DNA of 64,000 nt from Nocardia arizonensis (GCF_001310275.1 NZ_LGYZ01000133.1:1-64000); one strand, 5' to 3'. Positions 17,615 through 26,875 are shown, counted from the first letter of the stretch. The notes: generated by a model from the letters alone, not told the origin. Made by a program: numbers and translations.

Positions 17615-18187
17615 ATGCCCACACCAGGTTTCAGCGTCAGTACCACGACCAACACCACCGAGTTCGGGGCCTCCTACACCCTGTTCGCCACCGACGACGC
17701 CCCCTTGACCGGGACGGTGTTCACCGACATGGGCGAACACACCGTCTCGGTCGACGGGATCCCCGAGCGCCGGTCGATGGTGGTCGTGCGGTTCTTCGGC
17801 CTGCGCTCGGGCAGCGAGGCGTTGGGCAATCCGCGGGTGGCGGCGCGGTTCGTTCCCGGTGAGCCCGGACGCGGGGCCGCAGCGGCGATGTGCCTGGGCG
17901 AGCCCGGTCGCCTGCACCTCGACCTCGGTCACCCGCTCGGCGGCCTCGAGGCCGATCTGCGGGAACTGGTGACCGACACGGTCATCGAGATCACCGCCGA
18001 GTTCCTGACCGACGAACGCGCCGCACGGCATCGCCATCACTGCGCCGAGGAGCGCCGCCAGGACGCCGCCACGGCCCTGGGAATCCTCGACGTGCTCCAA
18101 CAGCGCGGCTACCGGCGTCTGGCCGCCGCCCGCGCCGAGACCGACGCTTCCTGGGCACTGGTCGAAGCATTGCGCCGCCCGAGCTGA
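17615..18187 (+). CDS. Hypothetical protein
   Basis: 190 residues, ATG at 17615. The ribosome site is not obvious, the best candidate being GGCAGGAG about 18 bases upstream. The N-terminal part is strand-rich (S-Y-T-L-F-A-T-D-D, M-V-V-V-R-F-F-G-L). The C-terminal 70 residues are Arg/Ala/Glu helices of probable coiled-coil type. No family recognised. It sits between a methyltransferase and small acidic genes. Confidence 0.55.
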   Translation: MPTPGFSVSTTTNTTEFGASYTLFATDDAPLTGTVFTDMGEHTVSVDGIPERRSMVVVRFFGLRSGSEALGNPRVAARFVPGEPGRGAAAAMCLGEPGRLHLDLGHPLGGLEADLRELVTDTVIEITAEFLTDERAARHRHHCAEERRQDAATALGILDVLQQRGYRRLAAARAETDASWALVEALRRPS

Positions 18188-18245
18188 CCCCACCGCGCGA
18201 TCGATACCCGCCCACCGAGCGCGCCAGACCCGAGGAGCTTCGACG

Positions 18246-18707
18246 ATGTCCGACACCTATCTCGCTCTGACTCCCGCGGTGTTGTCCGATCTGCGTTCCG
18301 TGCTGGCCTATGCCGAGATCGGCGAAGACCGCGACTACGAGGAATGCGACGCCCTCGCTCGTGCCCATCACATCCTGCACCCGATCCGACGCCTGAACGC
18401 GTGGCTCGACGGTGCCGCGGATCCGGAAACATCCTTCGTCTACATCCAGCAGGGCGGGGTGGGCACCGAGTACTACCTGCACGCCTTCGACACCGCCGAC
18501 GACGCCGAAGCCGGGCGCGTGGACTGCGCCGGAGACGACGGCGGAGGTTTCCCCACCACCGCGGTCGTGGCGATCCCCGCGCTCACCAGCGACCAGCTCG
18601 ACGCCGTCGAAGAACTCATCCAGCAGATCGACACCCTCACCTACGCCGTCACCGACACCGAGGACGACGAGGACGAGAAGGAGGACGGTCTCGACGCCGT
18701 CGCCTGA
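18246..18707 (+). CDS. Hypothetical highly acidic protein
   Basis: 153 residues, ATG after GAGGAG. It ends in an extreme acidic run (D-T-E-D-D-E-D-E-K-E-D-G). Strongly acidic small proteins can mimic DNA, as anti-restriction proteins of the ArdA/Ocr type do. I see no sequence relation to those families, and acidity is common in neighbouring proteins, so this is only a possibility. Function unknown. Confidence 0.57.
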   Translation: MSDTYLALTPAVLSDLRSVLAYAEIGEDRDYEECDALARAHHILHPIRRLNAWLDGAADPETSFVYIQQGGVGTEYYLHAFDTADDAEAGRVDCAGDDGGGFPTTAVVAIPALTSDQLDAVEELIQQIDTLTYAVTDTEDDEDEKEDGLDAVA

Positions 18708-18814
18708 GCCTTCGAGAACTCACCGATCCCATCTGCGCACACGCGAAATCCGCCCGCCGCGAGCGGTGGTGCTCGCGTGTCGTATCCGCCTGTCCGAGAG
18801 AGGAACACACTCTG

Positions 18815-20053
18815 ATGTCGATCGCTTCGACCGTGCGTCACGCCGAACTGGGCGACCTCGTCGCCCTGCTCAACGATCAGCAGGCCGCCAAACTCGACGT
18901 CCTGGCCCCGGCCTCGGCGCTGCGCGCCTGCGACGGGCTGTTGCAGCTCTCGGGTGTCGAGCCGGTACTCGACGAGCGCGGCTTCACCGATGTGGATGGC
19001 CTGTATCGGCCGACCAGCGCGGCGGATTCGCATCTGGGGTCGAAGCTGAAGATCCCCGCCGGCTACCTGAAATCGTTGCGGGAGATCGAGCGCACCGATC
19101 TCTACGACGCCAACGTCAACGGCCTGCTCCACGGCCCGACCGATCCGCGCCTGCCCGGCGGCCCCGACGAGCGCTCGTTCCTGCTGCGCCTGTTCACCTC
19201 GTCCGTGCCGAATCAGCCGGGGATCGTGCGGGCGGTGCTCTCGGACCGGTACGGGATCATCGACAACCTCGACGTGCTCGCCGCCGTTCTCGACGGTATC
19301 CGCCTGGCCGACACCGACGTCGAGGTGCGCTCGTGTGACCTGTCGGAATCCTCCATGCACTGCAAGGTGTATTCGCCGAAGATCCGCGCGCTGGCGCCGA
19401 CGTTCCTGGCCGACTATCGGACCCCGTTCGCCAACCCGGAATTGGAGGCCGAACGCCGCCGCGTCGCCGGGCAGATCGACACCGGCCGCCGCCTGGCCGC
19501 CCGCGAGGGCCGCGGCTACCGCCCCGGCGCCGAGCCGGTGGTGTTCGCGGGGTTGCGGTTCTCCAACTCCGAGATCGGTCATCACGCGGTCACCCTGAAA
19601 CCGGAGCTGTTCGTGCAGATCTGCGGCAACGGGCTGACGCTGCCGTTGTTCGCGTTCACCAAACGCCACGTCGGGGACCGCCTCGAGATCGGCGGTACCC
19701 GCTCCTGGTCCCAGGACACCCAGCGCAAACGGCTCGCGGTCATCACCGCCGAGACCCGCGACAAGGTCTCGGAGTGGATGTCACCGCAATTTCTCGCCAC
19801 CCGCGTGGCCGAGTTGGAACGCGACGCCGGGACCCCGGTGCACCAGCCCGAACGCACCCTCGAGGTCATGAGCAAGAAACTCGGGTTCACCGAGGACGAA
19901 CGCACCGGGATTCTCTCGCACTTCATCGCCGGCGGGCAGCTCACCGCGGCCGGGATCGCCAACGCGGTCACCAGCTACTCCCAGACCATTCCCGATCCCG
20001 ATCGCGCCGACGACCTCGACGACCTCGCGCTGACCGCGATGACCCTCGTCTGA
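18815..20053 (+). CDS. DUF932 phage/plasmid-like protein
   Basis: 412 residues, ATG after GAGAGAGGAAC. The central region (R-A-V-L-S-D-R-Y-G-I-I-D-N-L-D-V-L, then G-L-R-F-S-N-S-E-I-G and L-F-V-Q-I-C-G-N-G) matches the DUF932 family, widespread on phages and conjugative plasmids. Members contain a conserved core with invariant R-Y-x-x-x-D and N-S-(E/D) residues but have no proven biochemical role. They often neighbour ssb, parB-like and recombination genes, as here. A role in DNA metabolism of the element is plausible. Confidence 0.8.
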   Translation: MSIASTVRHAELGDLVALLNDQQAAKLDVLAPASALRACDGLLQLSGVEPVLDERGFTDVDGLYRPTSAADSHLGSKLKIPAGYLKSLREIERTDLYDANVNGLLHGPTDPRLPGGPDERSFLLRLFTSSVPNQPGIVRAVLSDRYGIIDNLDVLAAVLDGIRLADTDVEVRSCDLSESSMHCKVYSPKIRALAPTFLADYRTPFANPELEAERRRVAGQIDTGRRLAAREGRGYRPGAEPVVFAGLRFSNSEIGHHAVTLKPELFVQICGNGLTLPLFAFTKRHVGDRLEIGGTRSWSQDTQRKRLAVITAETRDKVSEWMSPQFLATRVAELERDAGTPVHQPERTLEVMSKKLGFTEDERTGILSHFIAGGQLTAAGIANAVTSYSQTIPDPDRADDLDDLALTAMTLV

Positions 20054-20084
20054 TCCCGCCTATCCCCTTAAGGAGTTGTGCCTC

Positions 20085-20303
20085 ATGACCGAAACCACCA
20101 CCTTGACCCGCGCCGAGTTCGACACCGCCGAGCACTTCGGCGCCGCCGGCGCGGTGACCGCACTGGGCGAAGACACCGTGGCCCGCTGGCGCGAACAGTT
20201 CCCGGACTGGAAGGCCAAGCACTGGGGCTACACCGACCCCGAGGCCCCGCACGGGGCGCGGCACCTGCGCCCGATCAACGTCGCCCCCCGCACCAAGAAG
20301 TAA
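20085..20303 (+). CDS. Small hypothetical protein
   Basis: 72 residues, ATG eight bases after a strong AAGGAG. Contains T-R-A-E-F-D-T-A-E-H-F-G-A and W-R-E-Q-F-P-D-W-K-A-K-H-W-G-Y, a compact helical protein with three Trp. No family recognised. It follows the DUF932 gene by 31 bases and is probably co-transcribed with it. Confidence 0.55.
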   Translation: MTETTTLTRAEFDTAEHFGAAGAVTALGEDTVARWREQFPDWKAKHWGYTDPEAPHGARHLRPINVAPRTKK

Positions 20304-20360
20304 CCCGCCACCCCGCCGAACGCCACCACCGGTCGACACCGGGAAAGGAGCTCGCACACC

Positions 20361-20678
20361 GTGACGAACAAGAAGCGGCAAGTGGTGCTGCCCGCGGAGT
20401 TCGACGCCGTCGCCGACATTCTGGGTCTCGACTCGCAGGGCTGTGTGGTCATCCGGTTCGGAACCGACCACACGATGGTGCTGACCCCGTGCTGTCACGC
20501 CAGCGGCAAGGGCAGCGCCGATTCGATCTCCGGGGTCGTGTGCCGGGCCTGCTACCGCGACGTGCCCATCAAACACGGCGGCATCGACGCCGAGATCGTG
20601 ATCGCTCGCGCCGATCTCGACATCGTCGTCGCTGACGCGCCCGCGCGCCCCACCGAGACCGAGCCCGAGCGCGGGTAG
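20361..20678 (+). CDS. Small zinc-ribbon protein
   Basis: 105 residues, GTG after GGGAAAGGAG. An N-terminal strand segment (V-V-L-P-A-E-F-D-A-V) precedes P-C-C-H and C-R-A-C, four potential zinc ligands spaced like a treble-clef or zinc ribbon. The tail is strand-rich and acidic. Possible nucleic-acid-binding protein. A perfect terminator-like hairpin begins 40 bases after its stop. Confidence 0.58.
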   Translation: MTNKKRQVVLPAEFDAVADILGLDSQGCVVIRFGTDHTMVLTPCCHASGKGSADSISGVVCRACYRDVPIKHGGIDAEIVIARADLDIVVADAPARPTETEPERG

Positions 20679-20717
20679 GCGCCGCTTTCTTTCCATCCAT
20701 CGAAGTCCCCTCCCCCT

Positions 20718-20763
20718 GAGGCAGGGACCGGCCAGTCCAAAGCTGGCCGGTCCCTGCCTCTTT
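20718..20763 (+). terminator. Strong hairpin upstream of parB-like gene
   Basis: Perfect 18-bp inverted repeat GAGGCAGGGACCGGCCAG / CTGGCCGGTCCCTGCCTC (20718-20735 and 20743-20760) with a 7-nt loop, followed by TTT. It is the clearest intrinsic-terminator structure in the window. The parB-like ATG is only 21 bases after it, leaving no room for a separate promoter, so the hairpin may act as an attenuator. Confidence 0.8.
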
Positions 20764-20783
20764 CACGTTAGGAGCCCGTCTCG

Positions 20784-22718
20784 ATGCCCACCGACACCGA
20801 CACGCCCACCACCGACACCGGATTCGACGTCGACGCCCAGGTCCCCGCCCTCGATCCCGATCCGGCCGCCGCCGAACCCGACGGCCAGGACCACGCCGGC
20901 TCCGACGCCGACGCCGCCGACGACATCACCGCCGAACCCGGCCGGTTCGACGAGTTGTGCACGGGGCCGACCGTGGATCCCGCCGATCTCGAGATTGACG
21001 AGAACGTGCGCAAGGACTTCCGGCTCGAGGACCACCCCGAGGTCACCGATTCCATCCGCGAGCACGGCGTGCTCACCCCGATCCTGGTGATCCGCATGCC
21101 CGACGGCCGTCTCGTGGTGCGTGACGGGCAGGTCCGGACCCTGACCGCGCTGGCGTTCGAGTTGCCCGAGGTCCCGGTCTACATCCGCGACTACGACCCG
21201 GCCGTCGACGCGACCGAGGCCGAGATCGCGCGGATCTTCGAGCAGATCACCGTCAACGACCGGCGCATCGCGCTCACCAACGGCGACCGCGCCGCCGGGG
21301 TCACCCTGGCCCTCGAGCTCGGGGCCTCGGTCACCCGGGTCGCCAAGGCGTTGCAGACCAAACGCGAGGACGCCAAACTCGTCGGCAAGGTCGGCGCGTC
21401 GGCGACCGCGCGCCGCCTCATCGACGAAGACGACCAGTACGACCTCACCCACGCCGCGGTCATCGCCGAGTACGAGACCCTCGGCGACCACGACGCGGTC
21501 CGCCGACTGCTCAACGTGCGCACCGGCGTGTTCGACTACGAGGCCAAACGTATCGGCGTCGAACGCGCCGAACAGCGCGCCTACCTCGCCCACGCCCTGC
21601 CCTACGCCCAGGCCGGGCTCGGGGTCCTCACCGACTACCCCGACCTCCACGACACCGACACCGACACCGAGCTGTTGTGCGCGGCCGAGATCGTCGACGC
21701 CGAGGGCAACGCGCTCGAATTCGCGACCATCGCCGCGAACCCCGGGCCGTGGCTGGTGTGGCTCGACCTCGACCAGGACCCGGTCTGGGTCGAGATCGAC
21801 TCCGGCCACATCATCGACCCCGACACCGTGGACTGGGACACCAGCGAGGACCCCGACGCCGAACCCGCCGACGGCCTGCGCCACGCCCGCGAGGTCGAAC
21901 AGCGCGACCAGATCGTGACCGAATACTTCCTGCCGCGTGAGCACCTCGACACCGTCGGGCTGCGCGAATACACCGAACCCGAACCCGAACCCGATTTCGC
22001 CACCGATGACACCGGCACCGATATCGGTGACGTCGCCGACGACGGCGAGGACCCCGACACCGGCGAGCGCCGCAGCCGGTTCCCGCAGGTGGACCCCGAG
22101 CAGGCCGCCGCCGATCGGCGCGCCGCCGCCGACGCCGCCGCCGAGGCCGCGGCGCAGAAGGCCGAGATCGATCGGGCCGCGCGGCGGCGTGTGCGCGAAC
22201 TCAACAAGCTCGGGCTGGCCGCCAAGCAGACCCGCATGGAATTCGTCATCCGCCTCATAGCGCGCAAGACCCCGCCCGCCCAAGCCGCGCTGTTCCTGAC
22301 CCGGTCCCTGCTGGCCGATCCCGGCCTGACCGGGGAATACCACAGCTTCGACTCCGCGCTGAAACTGCTGGGCATCGAGGGCTACCGGTCCCGCGCCGAC
22401 CTGCTGGCCACCCTCGACACCCTCAAACCCGCACGCGCCCAGGTCATCGCACTCGCGCTCGTGCTCGGTGGCTACGAACACCGCGCCGACAAGGAACTGT
22501 GGCGCTACACCCAACCCGCGGTCCGCCGCTACCTGAACTTCCTGCGCGAACTCGGCTACACCCTCGTGCCCGTCGAACTCGCCGCCCTCGGCGAACTCGA
22601 CCCCACCGACATCGACATCGACAACCCCACCGCGATCAGCGAACCCACCGACACCGATGTCGAGGCCACCAACGAGGAAACCGACAGCGACGAGCAGGAC
22701 CTGCCCGAAGCCGCCTGA
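20784..22718 (+). CDS. ParB/Spo0J-like N-domain protein
   Basis: 644 residues, ATG after TTAGGAG. An acidic 55-residue leader precedes a ParB-type N-domain: D-P-A-D-L-E-I-D-E-N-V-R (about 65-76), G-V-L-T-P-I-L-V (about 94-101), V-R-D-G-Q-V-R-T (110-117). A helical HTH-like part and a long acidic, Ala-rich C-terminus (residues 300-644) follow. The usual ParB box G-E-R-R-x-R is D-G-Q-V-R here, as in many plasmid and phage ParB-like enzymes. No ParA gene is next to it, so classical partition is not supported. ParB-fold proteins on conjugative elements may be CTP-dependent clamps, nucleases or anti-defence factors. A hairpin stands directly before it. Confidence 0.8.
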   Translation: MPTDTDTPTTDTGFDVDAQVPALDPDPAAAEPDGQDHAGSDADAADDITAEPGRFDELCTGPTVDPADLEIDENVRKDFRLEDHPEVTDSIREHGVLTPILVIRMPDGRLVVRDGQVRTLTALAFELPEVPVYIRDYDPAVDATEAEIARIFEQITVNDRRIALTNGDRAAGVTLALELGASVTRVAKALQTKREDAKLVGKVGASATARRLIDEDDQYDLTHAAVIAEYETLGDHDAVRRLLNVRTGVFDYEAKRIGVERAEQRAYLAHALPYAQAGLGVLTDYPDLHDTDTDTELLCAAEIVDAEGNALEFATIAANPGPWLVWLDLDQDPVWVEIDSGHIIDPDTVDWDTSEDPDAEPADGLRHAREVEQRDQIVTEYFLPREHLDTVGLREYTEPEPEPDFATDDTGTDIGDVADDGEDPDTGERRSRFPQVDPEQAAADRRAAADAAAEAAAQKAEIDRAARRRVRELNKLGLAAKQTRMEFVIRLIARKTPPAQAALFLTRSLLADPGLTGEYHSFDSALKLLGIEGYRSRADLLATLDTLKPARAQVIALALVLGGYEHRADKELWRYTQPAVRRYLNFLRELGYTLVPVELAALGELDPTDIDIDNPTAISEPTDTDVEATNEETDSDEQDLPEAA

Positions 22719-22812
22719 CCCCCTCCCGAGTCCCGGTGCGCCCGGCAGAGTTCGGGCGCACCGGGGACCGCGTCCCGCCTCTTCTCGCGGCATTCTCCGA
22801 AAGGAGTCCGTT

Positions 22813-23145
22813 GTGCGCACCCCCGACGATCCCACCATCGACACCCTGGCCCGCACCGACAACGGCTATCGCGCGCGCAGCCTGTGCCTGGTCTTCCACC
22901 AGCCCGCCGACATCACTCTCACCGTCGAGGCCGACGGCCGCTTCCGCGCCACCGTGCGTGTCTTCGACCAGATGAGCCTGTCGTGGCATGTGGTCCTGCG
23001 CGCCGACCACCACGACTACCACCCGCTCGCCACCGACCCGGACCAGCCCGCCACCTTGGAGCAGGTCCGCGCTCTCGTGGACGATCTCCACGCCACCGCG
23101 GTATGGGTCAGCAGTACCGCCTACCACCAGGGACCACGGTGGTGA
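22813..23145 (+). CDS. Small hypothetical protein coupled to prim-pol
   Basis: 110 residues, GTG after AAAGGAG. A small alpha/beta protein (S-L-C-L-V-F-H-Q, I-T-L-T-V-E-A-D-G-R-F-R-A-T-V-R-V-F-D). Its stop overlaps the prim-pol start (GTGA). Close coupling suggests they work together, but no family is recognised. Confidence 0.6.
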   Translation: MRTPDDPTIDTLARTDNGYRARSLCLVFHQPADITLTVEADGRFRATVRVFDQMSLSWHVVLRADHHDYHPLATDPDQPATLEQVRALVDDLHATAVWVSSTAYHQGPRW

Positions 23146-24014
23146 CCACCACGTCGGCGCGCACCGACGTCGTGGACCTGCGAGGCTTCGCTCTCGACCT
23201 CGCCGCGCGCGGGTGGCCGGTGTTCCCGGTCCGGCCCGGCGCCAAGAAACCGCCGGTGTTCAAACGGTGGCCCGACCACGCCAGCACCGACCCGGCCCGC
23301 ATCCGCCGGTGGTGGGACGAGGCCCCTGCGCGGAACGTGGCGATCGCGACCGGCCCGGCCGGGTTGTGTGTGATCGACCTCGATCCCCGCCACATGAGCC
23401 CGCCCGCCACCGGATTCGCCGACGCCGTGGCACGCCTGGCCAGCGCATCGACCGCCCCGGTGCCGGTGACCTGGACGGTGGCGACCCCGCACGGCTGGCA
23501 CCTCTACTACGCCGCTCCCGCGACACCGCGGCTGCCGTGCACGATCGGGCGCCTCGGCGACGGGATCGACACCCGCGCCCACGGCGGCTACGTCATCGCG
23601 CCCGGATCGCGCACCCGCCACGGCCACTACACCGTGATCGCCGATCACCCGGTCGCCGAACTCCCGACCGAACTCGTCACCCTGCTCACCCCGCCGCCAC
23701 CCGCGCCCGCCTCTCGACTGCCCGCGACCGCGACCCATCCCGACGCCTACCTCGCGGCCATCCTCGCCGGGGAAGCCCACCGCGTCGCGACCGCCCGGCT
23801 GCATTTCCGCAACCACACGCTGTTCCGGGCCGCGCTGGTGCTGGGGCGGCTGGTGGCCGCCGACGAGATCAGCGAACACCACGCCCACCGCGTGCTGTCG
23901 GACGCCGCGGCCGGACACGTCGGGGTCGAGGGATTCACCAGCGGCGAAGCCGATCGCACCATCGCCAACGGACTGCGCTACTCCCGCTCCCGTCCCCGCC
24001 ACCTGCGCCGATAA
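23142..24014 (+). CDS. Bifunctional primase/polymerase (prim-pol) domain protein
   Basis: 290 residues, GTG overlapping the previous stop. The N-terminal 190 residues match the Prim-Pol domain of archaeo-eukaryotic primases on plasmids and phages. A-A-R-G-W-P-V-F-P-V-R-P-G-A-K-K-P (21-37) is the entry motif, and V-I-D-L-D (77-81) gives the metal-binding Asp pair D79/D81. H-G-W-H-L-Y-Y and G-G-Y-V-I-A-P-G-S follow in order. The C-terminal 100 residues form a small helical domain and no helicase is fused. It would synthesise primers on ssDNA, either for element replication or to convert the transferred strand to duplex. Prim-pols with a helicase are usually longer, so a host helicase may be used. 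Confidence 0.85.
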   Translation: MTTTSARTDVVDLRGFALDLAARGWPVFPVRPGAKKPPVFKRWPDHASTDPARIRRWWDEAPARNVAIATGPAGLCVIDLDPRHMSPPATGFADAVARLASASTAPVPVTWTVATPHGWHLYYAAPATPRLPCTIGRLGDGIDTRAHGGYVIAPGSRTRHGHYTVIADHPVAELPTELVTLLTPPPPAPASRLPATATHPDAYLAAILAGEAHRVATARLHFRNHTLFRAALVLGRLVAADEISEHHAHRVLSDAAAGHVGVEGFTSGEADRTIANGLRYSRSRPRHLRR

Positions 24015-24044
24015 CTCCCCGACAGGCAGAAATGGAGACCTCTC

Positions 24045-24806
24045 ATGCCGGATCCGCGCGTGGAAGTCGTGGTGGTCTGTGACCCGTCCGGAGAAACCGA
24101 GGTGTCGGTGTTCCTCGACGGAGTCGCCACCGACTGCGAATCGGTCGTGATCGACGCCGGTCGCGGCTGGGAATGGGACGAGTGGCGCGAGTTCCGCGAC
24201 GCCACCCTCGCCGGACCGGGCAGCGCGGCCTGCCGCGCGAGGCTGATCGACGCCTTCGACGACCCGCCCGGCGGTGAATACGTCCTGGGCCGCGACCGCA
24301 CCCACTGGCTCGACGGCGTCGACCGCGAAGACTGGCTCCCCTCCCGTTACCGGCTCACCGGGCCGCGCGCCCTCGCGGTCACCGTGCCCGCTGCCCCCGA
24401 CGTCGACGCCTTCGCCTTGGCGTATCTGTGTCGGCACCTGCCCGAGGGGCAGCGCCTGATCCGCTACGACCGCACCCCGGCCGCCGACGCGGTCGCGGCC
24501 GGGGTCACGACGAGCTGGGACACGGTGTTGACCGCGGTGATCGCCGACACCACCACCGGCGAGGTCACCGCCCACCAGCTGCTCTACCGCCCCACACCCG
24601 ACACCGATACCGGCCGGGTGCGGATCGAGTTGGCCCACCGCCACGAGATCGAAGGCAGCAACTACTACCGCCGCCTGGACCCGCGACTGCTCACACCACT
24701 CACCCCCATCACCCGCACCCGCGCACGCCTCTGGCGCGCCCAGGTCCGCCGATGCGCCGCACCACCACCGGCCGCCACCGTCGGAAAGGACACCTCACCC
24801 CAATGA
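24045..24806 (+). CDS. Hypothetical protein
   Basis: 253 residues, ATG after GGAGACC. An N-terminal strand-rich domain (V-E-V-V-V-V-C-D, V-S-V-F-L-D-G) precedes W-E-W-D-E-W-R-E-F-R and a central segment with G-E-Y-V-L-G-R-D-R. No family is recognised. The stop overlaps the next start (ATGA). Confidence 0.57.
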   Translation: MPDPRVEVVVVCDPSGETEVSVFLDGVATDCESVVIDAGRGWEWDEWREFRDATLAGPGSAACRARLIDAFDDPPGGEYVLGRDRTHWLDGVDREDWLPSRYRLTGPRALAVTVPAAPDVDAFALAYLCRHLPEGQRLIRYDRTPAADAVAAGVTTSWDTVLTAVIADTTTGEVTAHQLLYRPTPDTDTGRVRIELAHRHEIEGSNYYRRLDPRLLTPLTPITRTRARLWRAQVRRCAAPPPAATVGKDTSPQ

Positions 24807-25240
24807 TCAAGGCCCCGCTCTGGTTCCGCCGCACCGACGTGCTCGAACTCGCCGAACACGCCATCGCCGCCCCCGAACACCGGCAAGCCTACGGCGACGA
24901 ATCCCCGGTCGGGACACCGTCGCTGATATGGGTCAAGGACGACGGGATCTACCTGCTCAGCAACGGGCTTCCCAACCAACCCCGCACCGACACCGACCCC
25001 CCGACCAACAAGATGCACGTCGTCTACGCCCACGGCCACGGCCCCGGCACCCACTGGGACCACGGTGCGCCACTCGGCGACGACTTCGTCGAATACCTGA
25101 CCCTGACCGAGCCCGACGGCGACGACTCCACCTCACTGCTCGGCCTCCTGCGCAACCCCGACGACCCCGCGAAATGGCTCGTCCTCACCGCACAGCCCGA
25201 CACCGTCACCATCGAACTCAGCGGCACCGGCCCCTCCTGA
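24803..25240 (+). CDS. DUF3085-like protein
   Basis: 145 residues, ATG overlapping the previous stop. The run L-E-L-A-E-H-A-I-A-A-P-E-H, then S-L-I-W-V-K-D-D-G-I-Y-L-L-S-N-G-L-P, resembles DUF3085, a family found on actinobacterial and proteobacterial mobile elements with unknown function. The C-terminal part is strand-rich and acidic. The family call is from memory of the motif, so moderate confidence only. Confidence 0.6.
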   Translation: MIKAPLWFRRTDVLELAEHAIAAPEHRQAYGDESPVGTPSLIWVKDDGIYLLSNGLPNQPRTDTDPPTNKMHVVYAHGHGPGTHWDHGAPLGDDFVEYLTLTEPDGDDSTSLLGLLRNPDDPAKWLVLTAQPDTVTIELSGTGPS

Positions 25241-25362
25241 GATCCGATCCGAACATCGCCGGGACACACACGCATCCGGCGAGTCCTGCCGGAGTCGGCG
25301 CGCCCATCGGCGGTTCACCTCACGCCGTCGACCCTCGATGACCCCGAGTCCGGAGGACCCCC

Positions 25363-25695
25363 ATGCTCGAATCGACCTCGAACACCCCGACCACCGACCC
25401 GGTCTTCCGTTCGCCCCTCGACACGATGACGGCCAGCGAGGCGCGCCCGCATCTCCAGTTCTGCCGCGGCGAGGACGATCTCACCGCGCACCCCGGCGGT
25501 GAGGCCGACGCGACCGAGGTCCGGGTGTGGGCAGGCGAGCTGTGTCTGGCCGCGGTCACCCTCGATGCGGGCGGGTGGAGCTATGCCGGAGGCGACTGCG
25601 GGCACCGGATCCTCGAGGAAGACATGCACGCCCGCTTCCCCGACTGGCGCGCGGCCCTGTGCGCGCTCACCGGCCTCGCCCTCCCGCCCGAATAG
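25363..25695 (+). CDS. Small hypothetical protein
   Basis: 110 residues, ATG after CGGAGGA. Contains R-P-H-L-Q-F-C-R-G-E-D-D and a C-terminal D-C-G-H-R-I-L-E-E-D segment; three Cys and two His do not form an obvious site. No family recognised. The 122-base leader is non-coding. Confidence 0.56.
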   Translation: MLESTSNTPTTDPVFRSPLDTMTASEARPHLQFCRGEDDLTAHPGGEADATEVRVWAGELCLAAVTLDAGGWSYAGGDCGHRILEEDMHARFPDWRAALCALTGLALPPE

Positions 25696-25797
25696 ACCCG
25701 CACGTCACCCCCGATTCCGGCGCGCGGTCACGACGCCCTTCGGCCCCTGGCCACGGGCCACATCCGCTCGACCCCACCACTTTCGAGGAGTACTGCC

Positions 25798-26733
25798 ATG
25801 CACACGATCGCCCCGGTCTCCGATACCCGGCTGCGGGCGTGGGCGATCCTGGCCCGCGCCGCCCTCACCCCGACCACCTACCCGGACGTGGTCGTGTCCA
25901 CCCGGGCGCTCGCACCCGATATCGAGGACGCCGCCGACCGGATCGGCGCGCTCCCGACCGGACTCGGCGCACCCGCCACGCTGGCGGAGCTGGCCGACCG
26001 GGATCTCGACCGCGCCGAGCGGGCCGGGGCGTGGCTGCTCACCCCCGACGATCCCGCCTGGACCGGACTCGCCTTCGACGACCTCGACGCCCGCGACAGC
26101 CGGTTCCTGGAGGCACCGATCGCGGTGTGGGTGCGCGGCACCGTCGAGGCGGTCTCGGTCCTGACCCGCGTCGCTGTGATCGGGTCGCGGGCGGTCTCCC
26201 CGCGCGGGGCCACCATCACCACCGAGATCGCGGGCGCGCTCGCCGAACGCGGTGTGCACATCGTCAGCGGTGGCGCCTATGGCGTCGACGTGTGCGCGCA
26301 CCGGGCGGCCCTTGAGCGCGGTGTGGCGACCACGCTCGTGTCCGCAGGCGGGATCGACCGCGTCTACCCGGTCGCCCACGCCGAGGTGTTCGAGGCCGTC
26401 GCCGCGACCGGCGCGATCCTGTCCGAATACCCGCCCCGCGACGGTGTCGAACCCGCGCGGTTGCTCGCCCGTAATCGCCTCGTCGCGGCGATGTCGCGGC
26501 AGGTGGTGATTCCCGAGGCCGGTGTGCGCTCGGGCACCTTCGCGACCGCACGGTGGGCGCGGCAGTTGCACCGGCCCGTCCTGGCGGTGCCCGCCGCCCC
26601 CGGCGCAGCCGCGCGGGGCTGCGACCGACTGATCGCCGACGGCGACGCGCGCGCCGTGCACTCGGTCACCGACGTACTCGCTGCGCTCGACGAAACCGCC
26701 GACCCCGAACCCCGCCACCCGCACCACGACTAG
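25798..26733 (+). CDS. dprA: DprA/Smf-family DNA processing protein
   Basis: 311 residues, ATG after GAGGAG. All DprA landmarks are intact: V-A-V-I-G-S-R (125-131), S-G-G-A-Y-G-V-D (157-164), S-E-Y-P-P (209-213), R-N-R (225-227) and V-R-S-G-T-F-A-T-A (243-251). DprA binds ssDNA, shields it and loads RecA during transformation. On a conjugative element it could act on incoming single strands or, as is known for plasmid DprA-like proteins in general, in unrelated DNA-protection roles. It is followed 143 bases later by ssb. Unlike the copy at 14.3 kb it looks functional. Confidence 0.85.
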   Translation: MHTIAPVSDTRLRAWAILARAALTPTTYPDVVVSTRALAPDIEDAADRIGALPTGLGAPATLAELADRDLDRAERAGAWLLTPDDPAWTGLAFDDLDARDSRFLEAPIAVWVRGTVEAVSVLTRVAVIGSRAVSPRGATITTEIAGALAERGVHIVSGGAYGVDVCAHRAALERGVATTLVSAGGIDRVYPVAHAEVFEAVAATGAILSEYPPRDGVEPARLLARNRLVAAMSRQVVIPEAGVRSGTFATARWARQLHRPVLAVPAAPGAAARGCDRLIADGDARAVHSVTDVLAALDETADPEPRHPHHD

Positions 26734-26875
26734 CCACGCAGCCACGCAGCGTCATCGGCCACCACCCACCGCGCCGACGCCCGTCCGCGCGGTGACGATG
26801 GCTCGCGGGTGGGGCCTGACCCTGTACGCGAATTCGTTTGTCCCTGTTGATCATCGACCTTCGAGGAGAACCGCC

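Noticed and set aside
20784..22718. Partition system (ParA-ParB)
   Set aside because: No ParA ATPase gene is adjacent and no cluster of parS-like repeats was seen, so a partition role is not claimed.
20763..22862. A 699-codon minus-strand frame opposite the parB-like gene
   Set aside because: The translation is Gly/Val-repetitive, with no ribosome site or domain. It mirrors the acidic codons of the real gene.
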